Shown here in pieces: positions 26,126 to 34,316 of a stretch of DNA of 48,157 bases. The position numbers and the translations under genes are program-made. How positions within the stretch are numbered: position 1 is the first letter of the stretch; each line of letters opens with the position of its first letter. The notes beneath the pieces were generated by a model. That model was not told the DNA's origin. It made no database searches and was given only the letters and a program-made list of their open reading frames with translations. The stretch comes from Leptolyngbyaceae cyanobacterium RM1_406_9 (GTDB lineage: Bacteria; Cyanobacteriota; Cyanobacteriia; Elainellales; Elainellaceae): positions 1 to 48,157 of the forward strand of contig JAAUQZ010000004.1 in the NCBI GenBank assembly GCA_012033355.1, given 5' to 3'.

Positions 26126-28651
26126 TTAGAGAAGCACAATCTTAGCGTCTGCCCCGAATGCTATGCCTCTTCCTAATGCTCCTCCCTGAACAGAGAGTTG
26201 ATGGGTAATTATTCCAACAACACGATCGCGCTTCATATCCAATATGGCTGCTCCACTCATGCCCCGCGTGATGCTATCCGATCGCAGTTCCAAGGGGTGA
26301 GCACGTAAATAAATTTCAGCAGGACCTTCTATGGGTCCTAAAATTTCCCCATCTGCATAGGCTGAAGTTAAATATTGACCAGCCGAACTGTATCCATAGC
26401 TTCGGAATGGATTACCAGAAGAATTATACTTCCCAGGATGATAGGCAGGTTCGAGCCTTGCCATTCGCTGTTTGCTAATCAATGATACGGGTGCGTCAAT
26501 TAGCTCGATTACAACTATATCGTCGTAAAAGTAATTGTTATGAATCTGATGAAATGTCTCAACGACTCTAGCTCTGTATTCTTGTTGACGAGATGATGAA
26601 ACCTGCTCGGAATTAAACCGAACCCGAACTTCCACACCTAGAGCAACCTCATCTTCTACACTGGCATCACGAACTACATGGGCACAAGTCAGAATTTTGC
26701 CTTCAGGCTGAAAGAAAAATCCAGTTCCAATAATTCGCCAATCGACTCTATGCCAAATTTGAACAGTAAAGGCTCGCAGGCTATGTTTAGTCTTTACTCT
26801 TCGTCCAAAACGAGATATTACACTGCGCCTAGAAGAATCTAGGGTTGGAGCGAAGTTTGAAAGTCCTAATTGGATACGCTCAAGGAGAGGTGGAGACGCT
26901 GTTGAGTCGGAGATTTGTGGTTGATTATTTGAACCTTGCGATTCATCGGGTAGAGACTCAGTGAAGTCTGGGACTTCTGCTTGATCAGTTAAACCTGTTG
27001 ACTCGTCCAGCTTAAAGTGCTGTTCTACCTTTTGCACGAATTCAGCATAACTTCCACCTCGGCGACGGAGTACTTCCGCTGTCATCTGGGCAAACGGTCG
27101 AACGCGCTCTACTAGCTCTTCGTTATCTCCTTCTATATAAACTTGTAACTCTGCAATGAACTCTTTCAATGATCGACCAAATTGTCGTTGAACGTAAGTA
27201 GAAAGAACTCGTACCATATCAGGTACGGGGGTTCCCTCAAGCAGTAATCGACGAATCTCTTCGTCTTGAAATCGATACTCTAAGTCATCTGGTTTCATCT
27301 CCAAAGTTGGCTGGCTCGTTGGCTGAAGTAAGCCGCCCAACAAAACTTCAGCAACATGAACCTGTTGAGATTTAGGTAGCATCGTCTCTCGAATTAAACG
27401 AACCACAGGCAAATTGATGACAGGAGATGCAGCTAACAAACTTGCCAACTGTCGAGCCATTGGAGATGACGCAACTTTAAAGTTTTGAACCTTCTCTTTT
27501 GCAGATGCTTGAAAATCTTGAGATCCAGATTTCGGAGAAGCAGATTGTTGAAATGCTGGATTAAAAACAAAACCAGGAGCCAATACATTTCCCCTTCCAG
27601 CAACCATCTGACTCCACGTTTCGATAAACGTTGATTCTAAGGTCAAAATTGGAATTTGAATATTCTGAGCGTCTTCTTTTGCGCTGCTTGATCTTGGTAT
27701 AAACGGTCGAACGGCTGATAGCTGCTGATTAACTGTTCCTGGCTCTAACCCATAAAATTGAACCTTTGAAGCAGTGCGAAGGGCTGTTCGAGTCCACAAC
27801 CATTCTGGCAGCATCTGTACAATTGCCATCAGACCATGATCAGCCCAAAGCTTCAGGGCGTTGAGAATAGCTTGCTCATACCACATGGAGGAAACACAAT
27901 CTGTCACAACCAAAATTAGGCGACGACCATTTGGATCGATTAGCTCTTTAGGGTGACGAGGTGTATGTTGTGTAGCTTCTTTACCGAAGCCAGGACGAAT
28001 GACTCCTACCTTCTGCTCATCATTCTGAGGCAAATTGCCTTCGGAGTCGTAAGCTCTCTTTCGAGGCTCAACCGATATGCTCCAGGTTCGTACATTCCTG
28101 AAGACTCCGCAATAGCTCAACAGGGACTGAAGCTCTGAGATAGTCCGTTGCCAAATTAGCATCGAACTGCTGGAGTCAATCACTAAAGCTAAATCTAACC
28201 AAGGATCTAGAGTAGGGTGGGTGACAGGTATCCAGAGTTGTTCTTCTGCAATTCGCTGAACTGTTGCAGACTCATCGAGCATTTCTATACCGGAAGGCAC
28301 ATATCGCATAAGAGGTCGCAAAGCACGGGCAAGTGCTAGGGGATTCCGGATAGAAGGTGGGTCAACAACCTTGAACGGCTTTGCTCCTAATTCATATAAT
28401 GCTTGTGCAGTAACACTAGAGCCTTTTGAGAAAATACCGATTCTGGGTAGTTGCGATTTTGACTTATCCTTGCACCTATCTTTCTCCAAACCTAACTTAC
28501 GAGAATTGTCATCGCCTCGTTGTCTAATTTCTGCTCTTGCTGGAGCATCGCTGGTAGATTGCTGTCGAATGAGAGCCAGCCAGAAAACATCTGCAATCTC
28601 TTCTGCTGTTAACTCCATCTCACTATACAACGCAGCAATCAGTTCTTCCAT
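26126..28651 (-). CDS. vWA protein of VMAP conflict system with fused C-terminal trypsin-like protease
   Basis: A protein of 841 residues. The N-terminus (MEELIAALYSEMELTAEEIADVFWLALI) matches the short helical domain of SAV_2336-type conflict proteins. A vWA domain follows (about 145-300) with MIDAS residues DSSSSM and LVVTDCVSSMW. A helical middle part precedes a low-complexity linker. From about 620 a trypsin-like serine protease domain has His in LTCAHVV, Asp in YDDIVVIEL and Ser in RGMSGAAIL, so the triad looks intact. In this class the vWA protein couples the MoxR ATPase to VMAP. Here an effector protease is welded directly onto it. It starts 8 bases after the MoxR gene. Confidence 0.9.
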   Translation of the reverse strand: MEELIAALYSEMELTAEEIADVFWLALIRQQSTSDAPARAEIRQRGDDNSRKLGLEKDRCKDKSKSQLPRIGIFSKGSSVTAQALYELGAKPFKVVDPPSIRNPLALARALRPLMRYVPSGIEMLDESATVQRIAEEQLWIPVTHPTLDPWLDLALVIDSSSSMLIWQRTISELQSLLSYCGVFRNVRTWSISVEPRKRAYDSEGNLPQNDEQKVGVIRPGFGKEATQHTPRHPKELIDPNGRRLILVVTDCVSSMWYEQAILNALKLWADHGLMAIVQMLPEWLWTRTALRTASKVQFYGLEPGTVNQQLSAVRPFIPRSSSAKEDAQNIQIPILTLESTFIETWSQMVAGRGNVLAPGFVFNPAFQQSASPKSGSQDFQASAKEKVQNFKVASSPMARQLASLLAASPVINLPVVRLIRETMLPKSQQVHVAEVLLGGLLQPTSQPTLEMKPDDLEYRFQDEEIRRLLLEGTPVPDMVRVLSTYVQRQFGRSLKEFIAELQVYIEGDNEELVERVRPFAQMTAEVLRRRGGSYAEFVQKVEQHFKLDESTGLTDQAEVPDFTESLPDESQGSNNQPQISDSTASPPLLERIQLGLSNFAPTLDSSRRSVISRFGRRVKTKHSLRAFTVQIWHRVDWRIIGTGFFFQPEGKILTCAHVVRDASVEDEVALGVEVRVRFNSEQVSSSRQQEYRARVVETFHQIHNNYFYDDIVVIELIDAPVSLISKQRMARLEPAYHPGKYNSSGNPFRSYGYSSAGQYLTSAYADGEILGPIEGPAEIYLRAHPLELRSDSITRGMSGAAILDMKRDRVVGIITHQLSVQGGALGRGIAFGADAKIVLL

Positions 28652-28659
28652 GAGTTATC

Positions 28660-29748
28660 TTATTTATTACCATCTCCGCTGCTTAAAGCTTTGAACAACA
28701 AAGCTTTCAACACTTCGGGATCAGCATCTTGTCTAAGCAGATAAACCGTTTGTAATAATTGATCAGTCGCTAAATTTCCTTCTTCCTGCTCGTTCCGTGC
28801 GGCAAAGTCTTCGATCAGATCTCGGAAGTCATTTGTTGATTCTTCCCCTAAATGCGCCTCTACAATATCATATAAATCCTCCTTCGTTGGATCAGGCATT
28901 TGTACTTGTAAACACCGTCTTAAGAAGGCGGGTGGAAAGTCTCTCTCTCCATTGCTGGTCATTACAATAATAGGGAAGGCTTGACAAGATACTTGTCCCT
29001 TTTCAATCTTCACATCCAGTCCGTCCCCTGATTGAACCATCTGAGTCTGGCTTCCCTGTCGAGACAGCCGCTCTAGTTGAGAAATTCCAAATGCGCCTTT
29101 TTCAAATAAGTTCAATAAATCGTTTGGAAGATTTATATCACTTTTATCAATTTCATCAATCAATAGGACTCGGGGATACCGTGAAGGCAGAAACGCAGTT
29201 CCTAGCGCCCCTAGTCGAATATATTGTCCAATGTCTTGATAAGACTCTTTTTTCTCAAGTAGTTGTGATTTGTCCACCTCATCACTGAAAGCTGACTGGC
29301 TTTCTCCTCCTTGGAGCTGAGCATCCTGTAAACGAGCGATCGCATCATATTGGTATAGCCCTTCTTGTAATGTGGAGCGGGTTGTAATAGGCCAGAGTAA
29401 TACAGGTGCCAAATTTAACTCGTAGGCAATTGCATAAGCTAAGGATGTTTTACCTGACCCCGGCTTGCCTGTGACCAGTAGAGGGCGTCGCAAGTAAAGT
29501 CCTGCGTTTACAGCGTCAATAACGCTGCTTTGATTGGGTCGTACTCGAAAAACCTGTCCCTGATGAAGATCCTGCTCGTTCAAACTAGCGAGATTCCGTA
29601 GTTGCTCCCAATACTGATTGTCCTCTTGTGGATCAACTTGATCCTCAGGACGAATAAACGGTCGCCAACTTGGCGGTTTGGTTTCCAATAACCGCTCAAT
29701 TCCATTGTGAGGAGCACGATTACCCTGAAATATATGCCATTCATTCAT
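28660..29748 (-). CDS. MoxR-type AAA+ ATPase of VMAP conflict system
   Basis: A protein of 362 residues: Walker A GKPGSGKTSLAY, Walker B RVLLIDEIDKSD, sensor 1 and arginine region (IVMTSNGERDFPPAFLRRCLQ). This is MoxR-family chaperone-like AAA+ chemistry, expected to form a hexamer that remodels the vWA/VMAP partner. The gene starts 9 bases after the VMAP gene and ends 8 bases before the vWA gene, giving the standard MoxR-vWA-VMAP block. The stretch before Walker A (residues 1-80) is probably an adaptor region. Confidence 0.92.
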   Translation of the reverse strand: MNEWHIFQGNRAPHNGIERLLETKPPSWRPFIRPEDQVDPQEDNQYWEQLRNLASLNEQDLHQGQVFRVRPNQSSVIDAVNAGLYLRRPLLVTGKPGSGKTSLAYAIAYELNLAPVLLWPITTRSTLQEGLYQYDAIARLQDAQLQGGESQSAFSDEVDKSQLLEKKESYQDIGQYIRLGALGTAFLPSRYPRVLLIDEIDKSDINLPNDLLNLFEKGAFGISQLERLSRQGSQTQMVQSGDGLDVKIEKGQVSCQAFPIIVMTSNGERDFPPAFLRRCLQVQMPDPTKEDLYDIVEAHLGEESTNDFRDLIEDFAARNEQEEGNLATDQLLQTVYLLRQDADPEVLKALLFKALSSGDGNK

Positions 29749-29757
29749 GAGTAACTC

Positions 29758-31377
29758 TCATCCAAATTCTGATAGGGGAAGGAATTCTGGAAGCCGCCTT
29801 GGATGATCACAGAAAACTGCTAGATGATGCCCCAAACTCAAGTGAGGATGGTCTGCAAGATAAGCTTCCGTTCGCTCAAGACGGACGTGTTCTAGAAATT
29901 CACCCAGATTCCGCATTGATTGGACAGTTAGAAATTTGCCCAATGCTTCATATAGATCAATATTTGGAATATCTCCTGCTCGACTCCAAAGCGCAATGGG
30001 AACACTGCTTTCCAGAGCGAGGGCAGCAAAGAGATTTTCACGATTTTGGACACTCTCCGGAAGACCACAGACTAACTTTAATCCAATCTTATTTTGCAAC
30101 CGACGTGCAATCGCTTTCCAACTTACTAAATCTATTTCTTCAATAGGCTCAATGTGTTGTTCTAAGTCTTGATCCACTAGCTTCTCTAGAAGTACATGAA
30201 TCTTGTCCCACCTATCTTCATTATCTATTCTTAAGGCAGGCTCACTAAAGCGTTCATAAGAGCGAAGGGCAACTCGATGGCGACGCCCAATTGGTACTCT
30301 TTGGTGAGCTTCTTCAATATTCCATTGATCAACCGCTTCTCCCAAGTACTTATAAGGGAGAAAAATCTCAACAATTAATCCACGGGGCTTGCTGTTTCGA
30401 TCTCTTGCCTCCTCTATTAAGCGTTGTTCACTCTCCTTGATCATTTGTACCACTTCGCTCGGAATACGTTGTAGAGGGCGAGGAATTCCCTTTTCTTGCT
30501 GCTCGTCTGGTTCTTGCTCTGGATCAATATCAAACGTTGCAACAATCTCTTGAATTGCGCCTGAGTTCAGATCAAGAATACCTAAGAAACCTTCTAGTAA
30601 AAATTGATTAGGCTTTGTTTTCTGGGGGGGAGCCACTTTTACCATTAAGCACATTTCAAGGATAGGAGATGGCTGAATCTTCTCCCGATATAAAGGACTC
30701 TCAAGAACCAACCCATAAGAATACTGCTTTTCAATCTGCTGAAGCCAATTTAGTAGCTGCTTTTTTAAGGAAGTGCTAGGACAGTTACAGAACAACCGAT
30801 AAGCAAATTGAACCAACCCAGGTTTGTTGTCCACCTGGGGGTAGACTTGAACAAACAGATGCAATAAGATAAACAGCCGAACTGAAGCAGGCAATGCGCT
30901 GTTCTCTAAATCAGTTAGGGCGATCACTCGACGATTTCCCTTTAGATCAGGGATGGTTGAGATAACTGCTTGAATAAAGTCATTGAACACCTTATATTCC
31001 TTCAGAATTTCGACCAACTCTTTATAAAAGGGACGAAAGTCATCAAATTTCTCTAGGCAATGGAGATTAAGAATTTCTGTGTTTACTTCAAACCAGGGAG
31101 AAAGAAAAGCAATACTGTCTGGTGAAAAAAGTGCTTTTAACTCGATGTTTCCTGGATGATTCTGTCTTGCTGCCACAAGCAACTCAGCTAAACGTCCTTC
31201 TGATCCAGCCCATTTAATGAGTGCAAGTACTTTTTGAGGATATGTTCCACCTTCAATCACTGATTGGAGGGGCACGTCTAGTTCTTCCAGAAGGAAGTCA
31301 TCTAAACCTTCTTCCTTAAGAAACACACTTAAAAGAGACTCCCTCAGCCTTTTGAACTGTGATCCGCTAAGTTTCAT
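29758..31377 (-). CDS. EAD1-VMAP adaptor protein (vWA-MoxR associated protein)
   Basis: A protein of 539 residues. Residues 1-88 are an effector-associated domain 1 (EAD1): LSGSQFKRLRESLLS, LLEELDV, GGTYPQKVLALIKWA, GRLAELLVAARQNHPGN. A helical middle region follows. From about 290 the sequence matches the VMAP C-terminal domain (EVVQMIKESEQRLIEEA, GLIVEIFLPYKYLGEAVDQW, GRRHRVALRSYERF). In the described class VMAP is the adaptor that links the ATPase/vWA switch to effectors through EAD-EAD pairing. The EAD1-protease encoded upstream in the operon has the matching domain. Confidence 0.9.
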   Translation of the reverse strand: MKLSGSQFKRLRESLLSVFLKEEGLDDFLLEELDVPLQSVIEGGTYPQKVLALIKWAGSEGRLAELLVAARQNHPGNIELKALFSPDSIAFLSPWFEVNTEILNLHCLEKFDDFRPFYKELVEILKEYKVFNDFIQAVISTIPDLKGNRRVIALTDLENSALPASVRLFILLHLFVQVYPQVDNKPGLVQFAYRLFCNCPSTSLKKQLLNWLQQIEKQYSYGLVLESPLYREKIQPSPILEMCLMVKVAPPQKTKPNQFLLEGFLGILDLNSGAIQEIVATFDIDPEQEPDEQQEKGIPRPLQRIPSEVVQMIKESEQRLIEEARDRNSKPRGLIVEIFLPYKYLGEAVDQWNIEEAHQRVPIGRRHRVALRSYERFSEPALRIDNEDRWDKIHVLLEKLVDQDLEQHIEPIEEIDLVSWKAIARRLQNKIGLKLVCGLPESVQNRENLFAALALESSVPIALWSRAGDIPNIDLYEALGKFLTVQSMRNLGEFLEHVRLERTEAYLADHPHLSLGHHLAVFCDHPRRLPEFLPLSEFG

Positions 31378-31409
31378 GAACCTTTATCGTCTCATCCTAC
31401 TGCGTTTAG

Positions 31410-31820
31410 TCATGATTCCGGTGGATTAACTAGTGCGACTACTAGGGTATAAGCAATAAGCATCAGTGACCCGTACAATGGCTGATAAAAATTCAATGAC
31501 GTAAAGGGATCGCCTAATGCAAATACCCATACAGCAAAGGCTCCCGTGGAAAGCAGGGTCTGAGTAATTGCGGGTCGTTTTCCTGGCTCTACAGTTTGCT
31601 GTAATGTCCAAATTGCAGTAACGACAACTCCAAAAGCGAAGGCAATCCAGAGAATTGTAGTCTGAGGAACATCACTCACACTTTTAATCAATCCTGTTGC
31701 CGCAATCCATGCCCCATTGACATCTGCGGGAATATACTTTAAGACTTTATCGAAGTAGGTATCTACGGAAGGCTTCGAGCTCAAGCCTTCCAACTTTGAA
31801 GTTACAATGCGGCGGCTCAT
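31410..31820 (-). CDS. Three-helix membrane protein of conflict operon (candidate membrane effector)
   Basis: A protein of 136 residues. The N-terminal 35 are polar and basic (SRRIVTSKLEGLSSKPSVDTYF) and precede VLKYIPADVNGAWIAATGLI. Three hydrophobic helices follow (TTILWIAFAFGVVVTAIWTL; TQTLLSTGAFAVWVFAL; YGSLMLIAYTLVVALV). It lies between the EAD1-trypsin and the EAD1-VMAP genes with gaps of 71 and 32 bases. Small multi-helix proteins in conflict operons are often membrane-disrupting or membrane-anchoring effectors. I have no domain match, so that role is inference. Confidence 0.7.
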   Translation of the reverse strand: MSRRIVTSKLEGLSSKPSVDTYFDKVLKYIPADVNGAWIAATGLIKSVSDVPQTTILWIAFAFGVVVTAIWTLQQTVEPGKRPAITQTLLSTGAFAVWVFALGDPFTSLNFYQPLYGSLMLIAYTLVVALVNPPES

Positions 31821-31891
31821 AATACGGTTAAGCCTGAAATAGCAATCTTTCTTAACTTCACAGTCACTAGATCCAGTTCCATATACCTCTG

Positions 31892-32914
31892 TTATAGAAT
31901 ATCTGAAATTTGCTGATAGATTGCACTAAACAAAATTCCTTCACAAACAACTCCAAACGTAGTTGCCTTCTGAGCATGGTGAAGCGCAACCACATTCCAA
32001 TCGCTGTTGAAGCAGGGAGAGCCACTAGAACCAGATGAAGTTCTACTGATGTATTGAACAAGTCCTCGCTGCTCGTCAATATACGTCACTCCATTCCGGC
32101 TGAGTGCTAGCTTCATAGTTTCACCTGCAGGATGCTGAAAGATACTGATGCTGTCTTGTTTCTTCAATTTGTCCAACGTATACCCTACGGCAAGAATTCC
32201 CTGGGATTGTAGAATTTTGCATTCTGTCCGTAAAACCACAAAATCTAACGCAGCAACTGGACTTGAACGAATAATAGGCTGTTCTGCCAACTTAAACGTT
32301 TGACCAACGGTTTCACTCCCATCTTCTGCTGTCAGACGGCCAAAACTTACTACAATCTCGTTTACATAATCGGTTAAACCTGAATCGATAGTCGGTGCTA
32401 ACACGTGATAGTTTGTCAGGATTAAGTCATTCTGCAACAAAAATCCTGTCCCAATCGGACCAACACCAGAACGTTCAATTCGGCATACAGAACTTGCGTG
32501 AGCAAGTCCCCATTTTAGAAATGCTACATCCCACAAGTCAGGTTTGGGCTGCAAAAAGCCTTCTAGTTCTCGGTCAGTTGTTGGACCTCGCCAAGTGAAG
32601 TCCGGACCTACAGGCATTGTTGCTTGTCCACTCTCAAATGCTGGAAAAATTCCATAAGACTCAATAAACCGTCGAAACTGCAAGTTCCCTGGATTGCGCT
32701 GGTAAGCGGCTCGGAGCAACTCTTCTAGCCGTCCTTGTTCCTCTGCCCAGTTAATGACCTCAAACACTGTTTCACCATAGTTCGCTCCTCCAGCAAAAAA
32801 CTCAAGCCGCTCATTCATTTCCTCTAGCAGCATCATTTTAAGAGCGCCTTTACTACCATAGGCACTCATTATGGCTTCTCGTAATTGTTGACGCTGACCT
32901 TTAGTAAGCTCCAT
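31892..32914 (-). CDS. EAD1-trypsin-like serine protease effector
   Basis: First gene of the operon, 340 residues. The N-terminal 85 are an EAD1 (LTKGQRQQLREAIMS, MLLEEMNERLEF, GGANYGETVFEVINWA, GRLEELLRAAYQRNPGN) paralleling that of VMAP position by position. From about 140 a trypsin-like domain has His in LTNYHVLAP, Asp in ALDFVVLR and Ser in GSSGSPCF, so it should be active. The expected mode is that VMAP recruits it through EAD1-EAD1 contact and the ATPase switch releases proteolysis, killing or arresting the infected cell. Confidence 0.92.
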   Translation of the reverse strand: MELTKGQRQQLREAIMSAYGSKGALKMMLLEEMNERLEFFAGGANYGETVFEVINWAEEQGRLEELLRAAYQRNPGNLQFRRFIESYGIFPAFESGQATMPVGPDFTWRGPTTDRELEGFLQPKPDLWDVAFLKWGLAHASSVCRIERSGVGPIGTGFLLQNDLILTNYHVLAPTIDSGLTDYVNEIVVSFGRLTAEDGSETVGQTFKLAEQPIIRSSPVAALDFVVLRTECKILQSQGILAVGYTLDKLKKQDSISIFQHPAGETMKLALSRNGVTYIDEQRGLVQYISRTSSGSSGSPCFNSDWNVVALHHAQKATTFGVVCEGILFSAIYQQISDIL

Positions 32915-33102
32915 AACTCAGCTCTATTGTTATACTCAACTCGGCTTTACTTTAATGTTAGATTAGACCTGTTGGCAAATAACAGGGGAAGCCGCTGAAA
33001 CGCTTGTACAGGCTAGGTTTTAAGGGTTTTACTAGAAAGCCCCTGAAACGCTTGCTATGCAAAAATTTCAAGAATTTTTGAGCTTATTGCCCAACAACTT
33101 TA
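32915..33102. promoter_or_regulatory. Upstream region of the conflict operon with an 18-bp direct repeat
   Basis: AAGCCGCTGAAACGCTTG (32989-33006) and AAGCCCCTGAAACGCTTG (33037-33054) differ at one base and are spaced 48 bases apart, start to start. They lie 75-140 bases upstream of the EAD1-trypsin start. Next to them is a palindromic AT segment (AAAAATTTCAAGAATTTTT, 33061-33079). The arrangement would suit paired binding sites for a repressor of the operon. Confidence 0.45.
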
Positions 33103-33379
33103 CTAATCGGCAGTCTTAGCAATAAGCACATCGGCTTCCGTAGCTAAATCAATGCCGAATTCCATTTCGATCTAATTGAACCGATTCTGCTCTTCAACGA
33201 ATTGATGATTTTGAATCGCAAAATAGGTGTACTCCTGTAAAACCATCTGCACCGCAAGTGCCCGTTTTGAGTTCACACGGTTCTGAATTGCTCTGAATCA
33301 ATTCAATTAGCTCTTCCATTGTTCGCTTGGTTGCATTAAAGAATAGACTGTGCAGTAGTTTAGCTTCCTCTGAGGATTT
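33103..33379 (-). pseudogene. Degraded small gene upstream of the conflict operon
   Basis: Read on the minus strand, SSEEAKLLHSLFFNATKRT and MEELIELIQ lead, after a one-base frame change near 33290, into QNRVNSKRALAVQMVL and EYTYFAIQNHQFVEEQNRFN. An in-frame TAG follows, then IEMEFGIDLATEADVLIAKTAD and a second stop. The protein-like composition across the breaks suggests a recently inactivated gene of about 90 codons. No family recognised. The rest of the gap to mobA (33380-33474) holds nothing I can identify. Confidence 0.4.
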
Positions 33380-33474
33380 TCACAAATGATTTAGGACTAC
33401 TATTTAACCAATGCCTAAATAGATTCCAACGAATGCTTGCAAATAGTTTCGTAGTATCTATACAAATACGCTGT

Positions 33475-34077
33475 TTAATTACTTTTTGCGATCGCCCACT
33501 CTTCCGGTGTATTGCAGTTAAACAACATTTGCACATTATCTAAAGTGAGTTCTTGGACAGGTTGATGAGTTAACCATTTTTGAAACGATCGCCCCCCACT
33601 TTCTACAAACTCTGTTAATTCGGGTAAACAACTACAGCGATAAAAGCCACAAAGGGGTTCCCACCAGCCTTGAGGATTTTTAGGGAGAAGGGCGATCGCC
33701 TCCGAAGATACATTCTCCAATTCCAATATCCAATTCTGTAAAACTTCAAGTTTTAGATACGGCAAGTCGCAGGCTAGCAGCAAAACCCACTCGGTGTTTA
33801 CGTGCGGCAAAGCTTGAGCAAAACCGACTAGTGGCCCGTGTGATATAGTTTCTCCAGGTTGCCAAATTTCTTGGATAAACTCACAGTCTGGTGGAAGAAT
33901 GTGGCGATATCGCTCTATCCAGGGAGTCACCACATAAACAGGATCGGCACATTGGCAAGCAAGTTGATAGGTTCTTTGAATCAGCGGAATGCCGTCAAGC
34001 TCAAGCAAGGCTTTGTCTTGCCCCATGCGAGAACTTTGTCCCCCTGCTAAAGCGATCGCCGCCAAGCTAACCACCAT
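33475..34077 (-). CDS. mobA: Molybdenum cofactor guanylyltransferase MobA
   Basis: A protein of 200 residues with the nucleotidyltransferase N-terminal motif LAGGQSSRMGQDKALL and a metal-binding Asp in LLLACDLPYL. MobA attaches GMP to molybdopterin to make the guanine dinucleotide form used by enzymes such as nitrate reductase. Length is normal. HIP1 sites reappear from this gene on, marking the right edge of the HIP1-poor island. It is transcribed alone, with a dispersed palindrome in its upstream gap. Confidence 0.93.
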   Translation of the reverse strand: MVVSLAAIALAGGQSSRMGQDKALLELDGIPLIQRTYQLACQCADPVYVVTPWIERYRHILPPDCEFIQEIWQPGETISHGPLVGFAQALPHVNTEWVLLLACDLPYLKLEVLQNWILELENVSSEAIALLPKNPQGWWEPLCGFYRCSCLPELTEFVESGGRSFQKWLTHQPVQELTLDNVQMLFNCNTPEEWAIAKSN

Positions 34078-34124
34078 TCACTCCAATTGGCTCTGTATAA
34101 CTCCTGAATCCATTGTGGGATGGG

Positions 34125-34157
34125 CATCTTGCCCGTCCGAGCCAAGCAGGCAAGATG
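34125..34157. repeat. Dispersed inverted repeat (CATCTTGCC)
   Basis: Arms CATCTTGCC (34125-34133) and GGCAAGATG (34149-34157) flank a 15-base loop, in the divergent gap between mobA and the flavodiiron gene. This is a common dispersed intergenic motif in cyanobacteria. A role in promoter control is possible but unsupported. Confidence 0.6.
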
Positions 34158-34316
34158 ACTGCTCCATAGCTTCCCTCAAGTAGAGCCTATTCACATTATT
34201 TCAGGATGCCTAACAGACTGATAACTTTTCCAAAAGGAATCGGTCTGACTGATCCCAAAACTTAAGGGAAGATAGAAGGGTAGGTATTTTTTCGCATCGC
34301 GGGGAGGAAACCGCTC

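Noticed and set aside
23644-32914. Calling the conflict operon a wholly new system class
   Set aside because: The MoxR-vWA-VMAP core with EAD1 effectors is a described class; only the combination of extra modules might be new.
32989-33054. Start of a CRISPR array (two similar 18-bp repeats)
   Set aside because: Only two short copies, no further spacers and no cas genes in the window.
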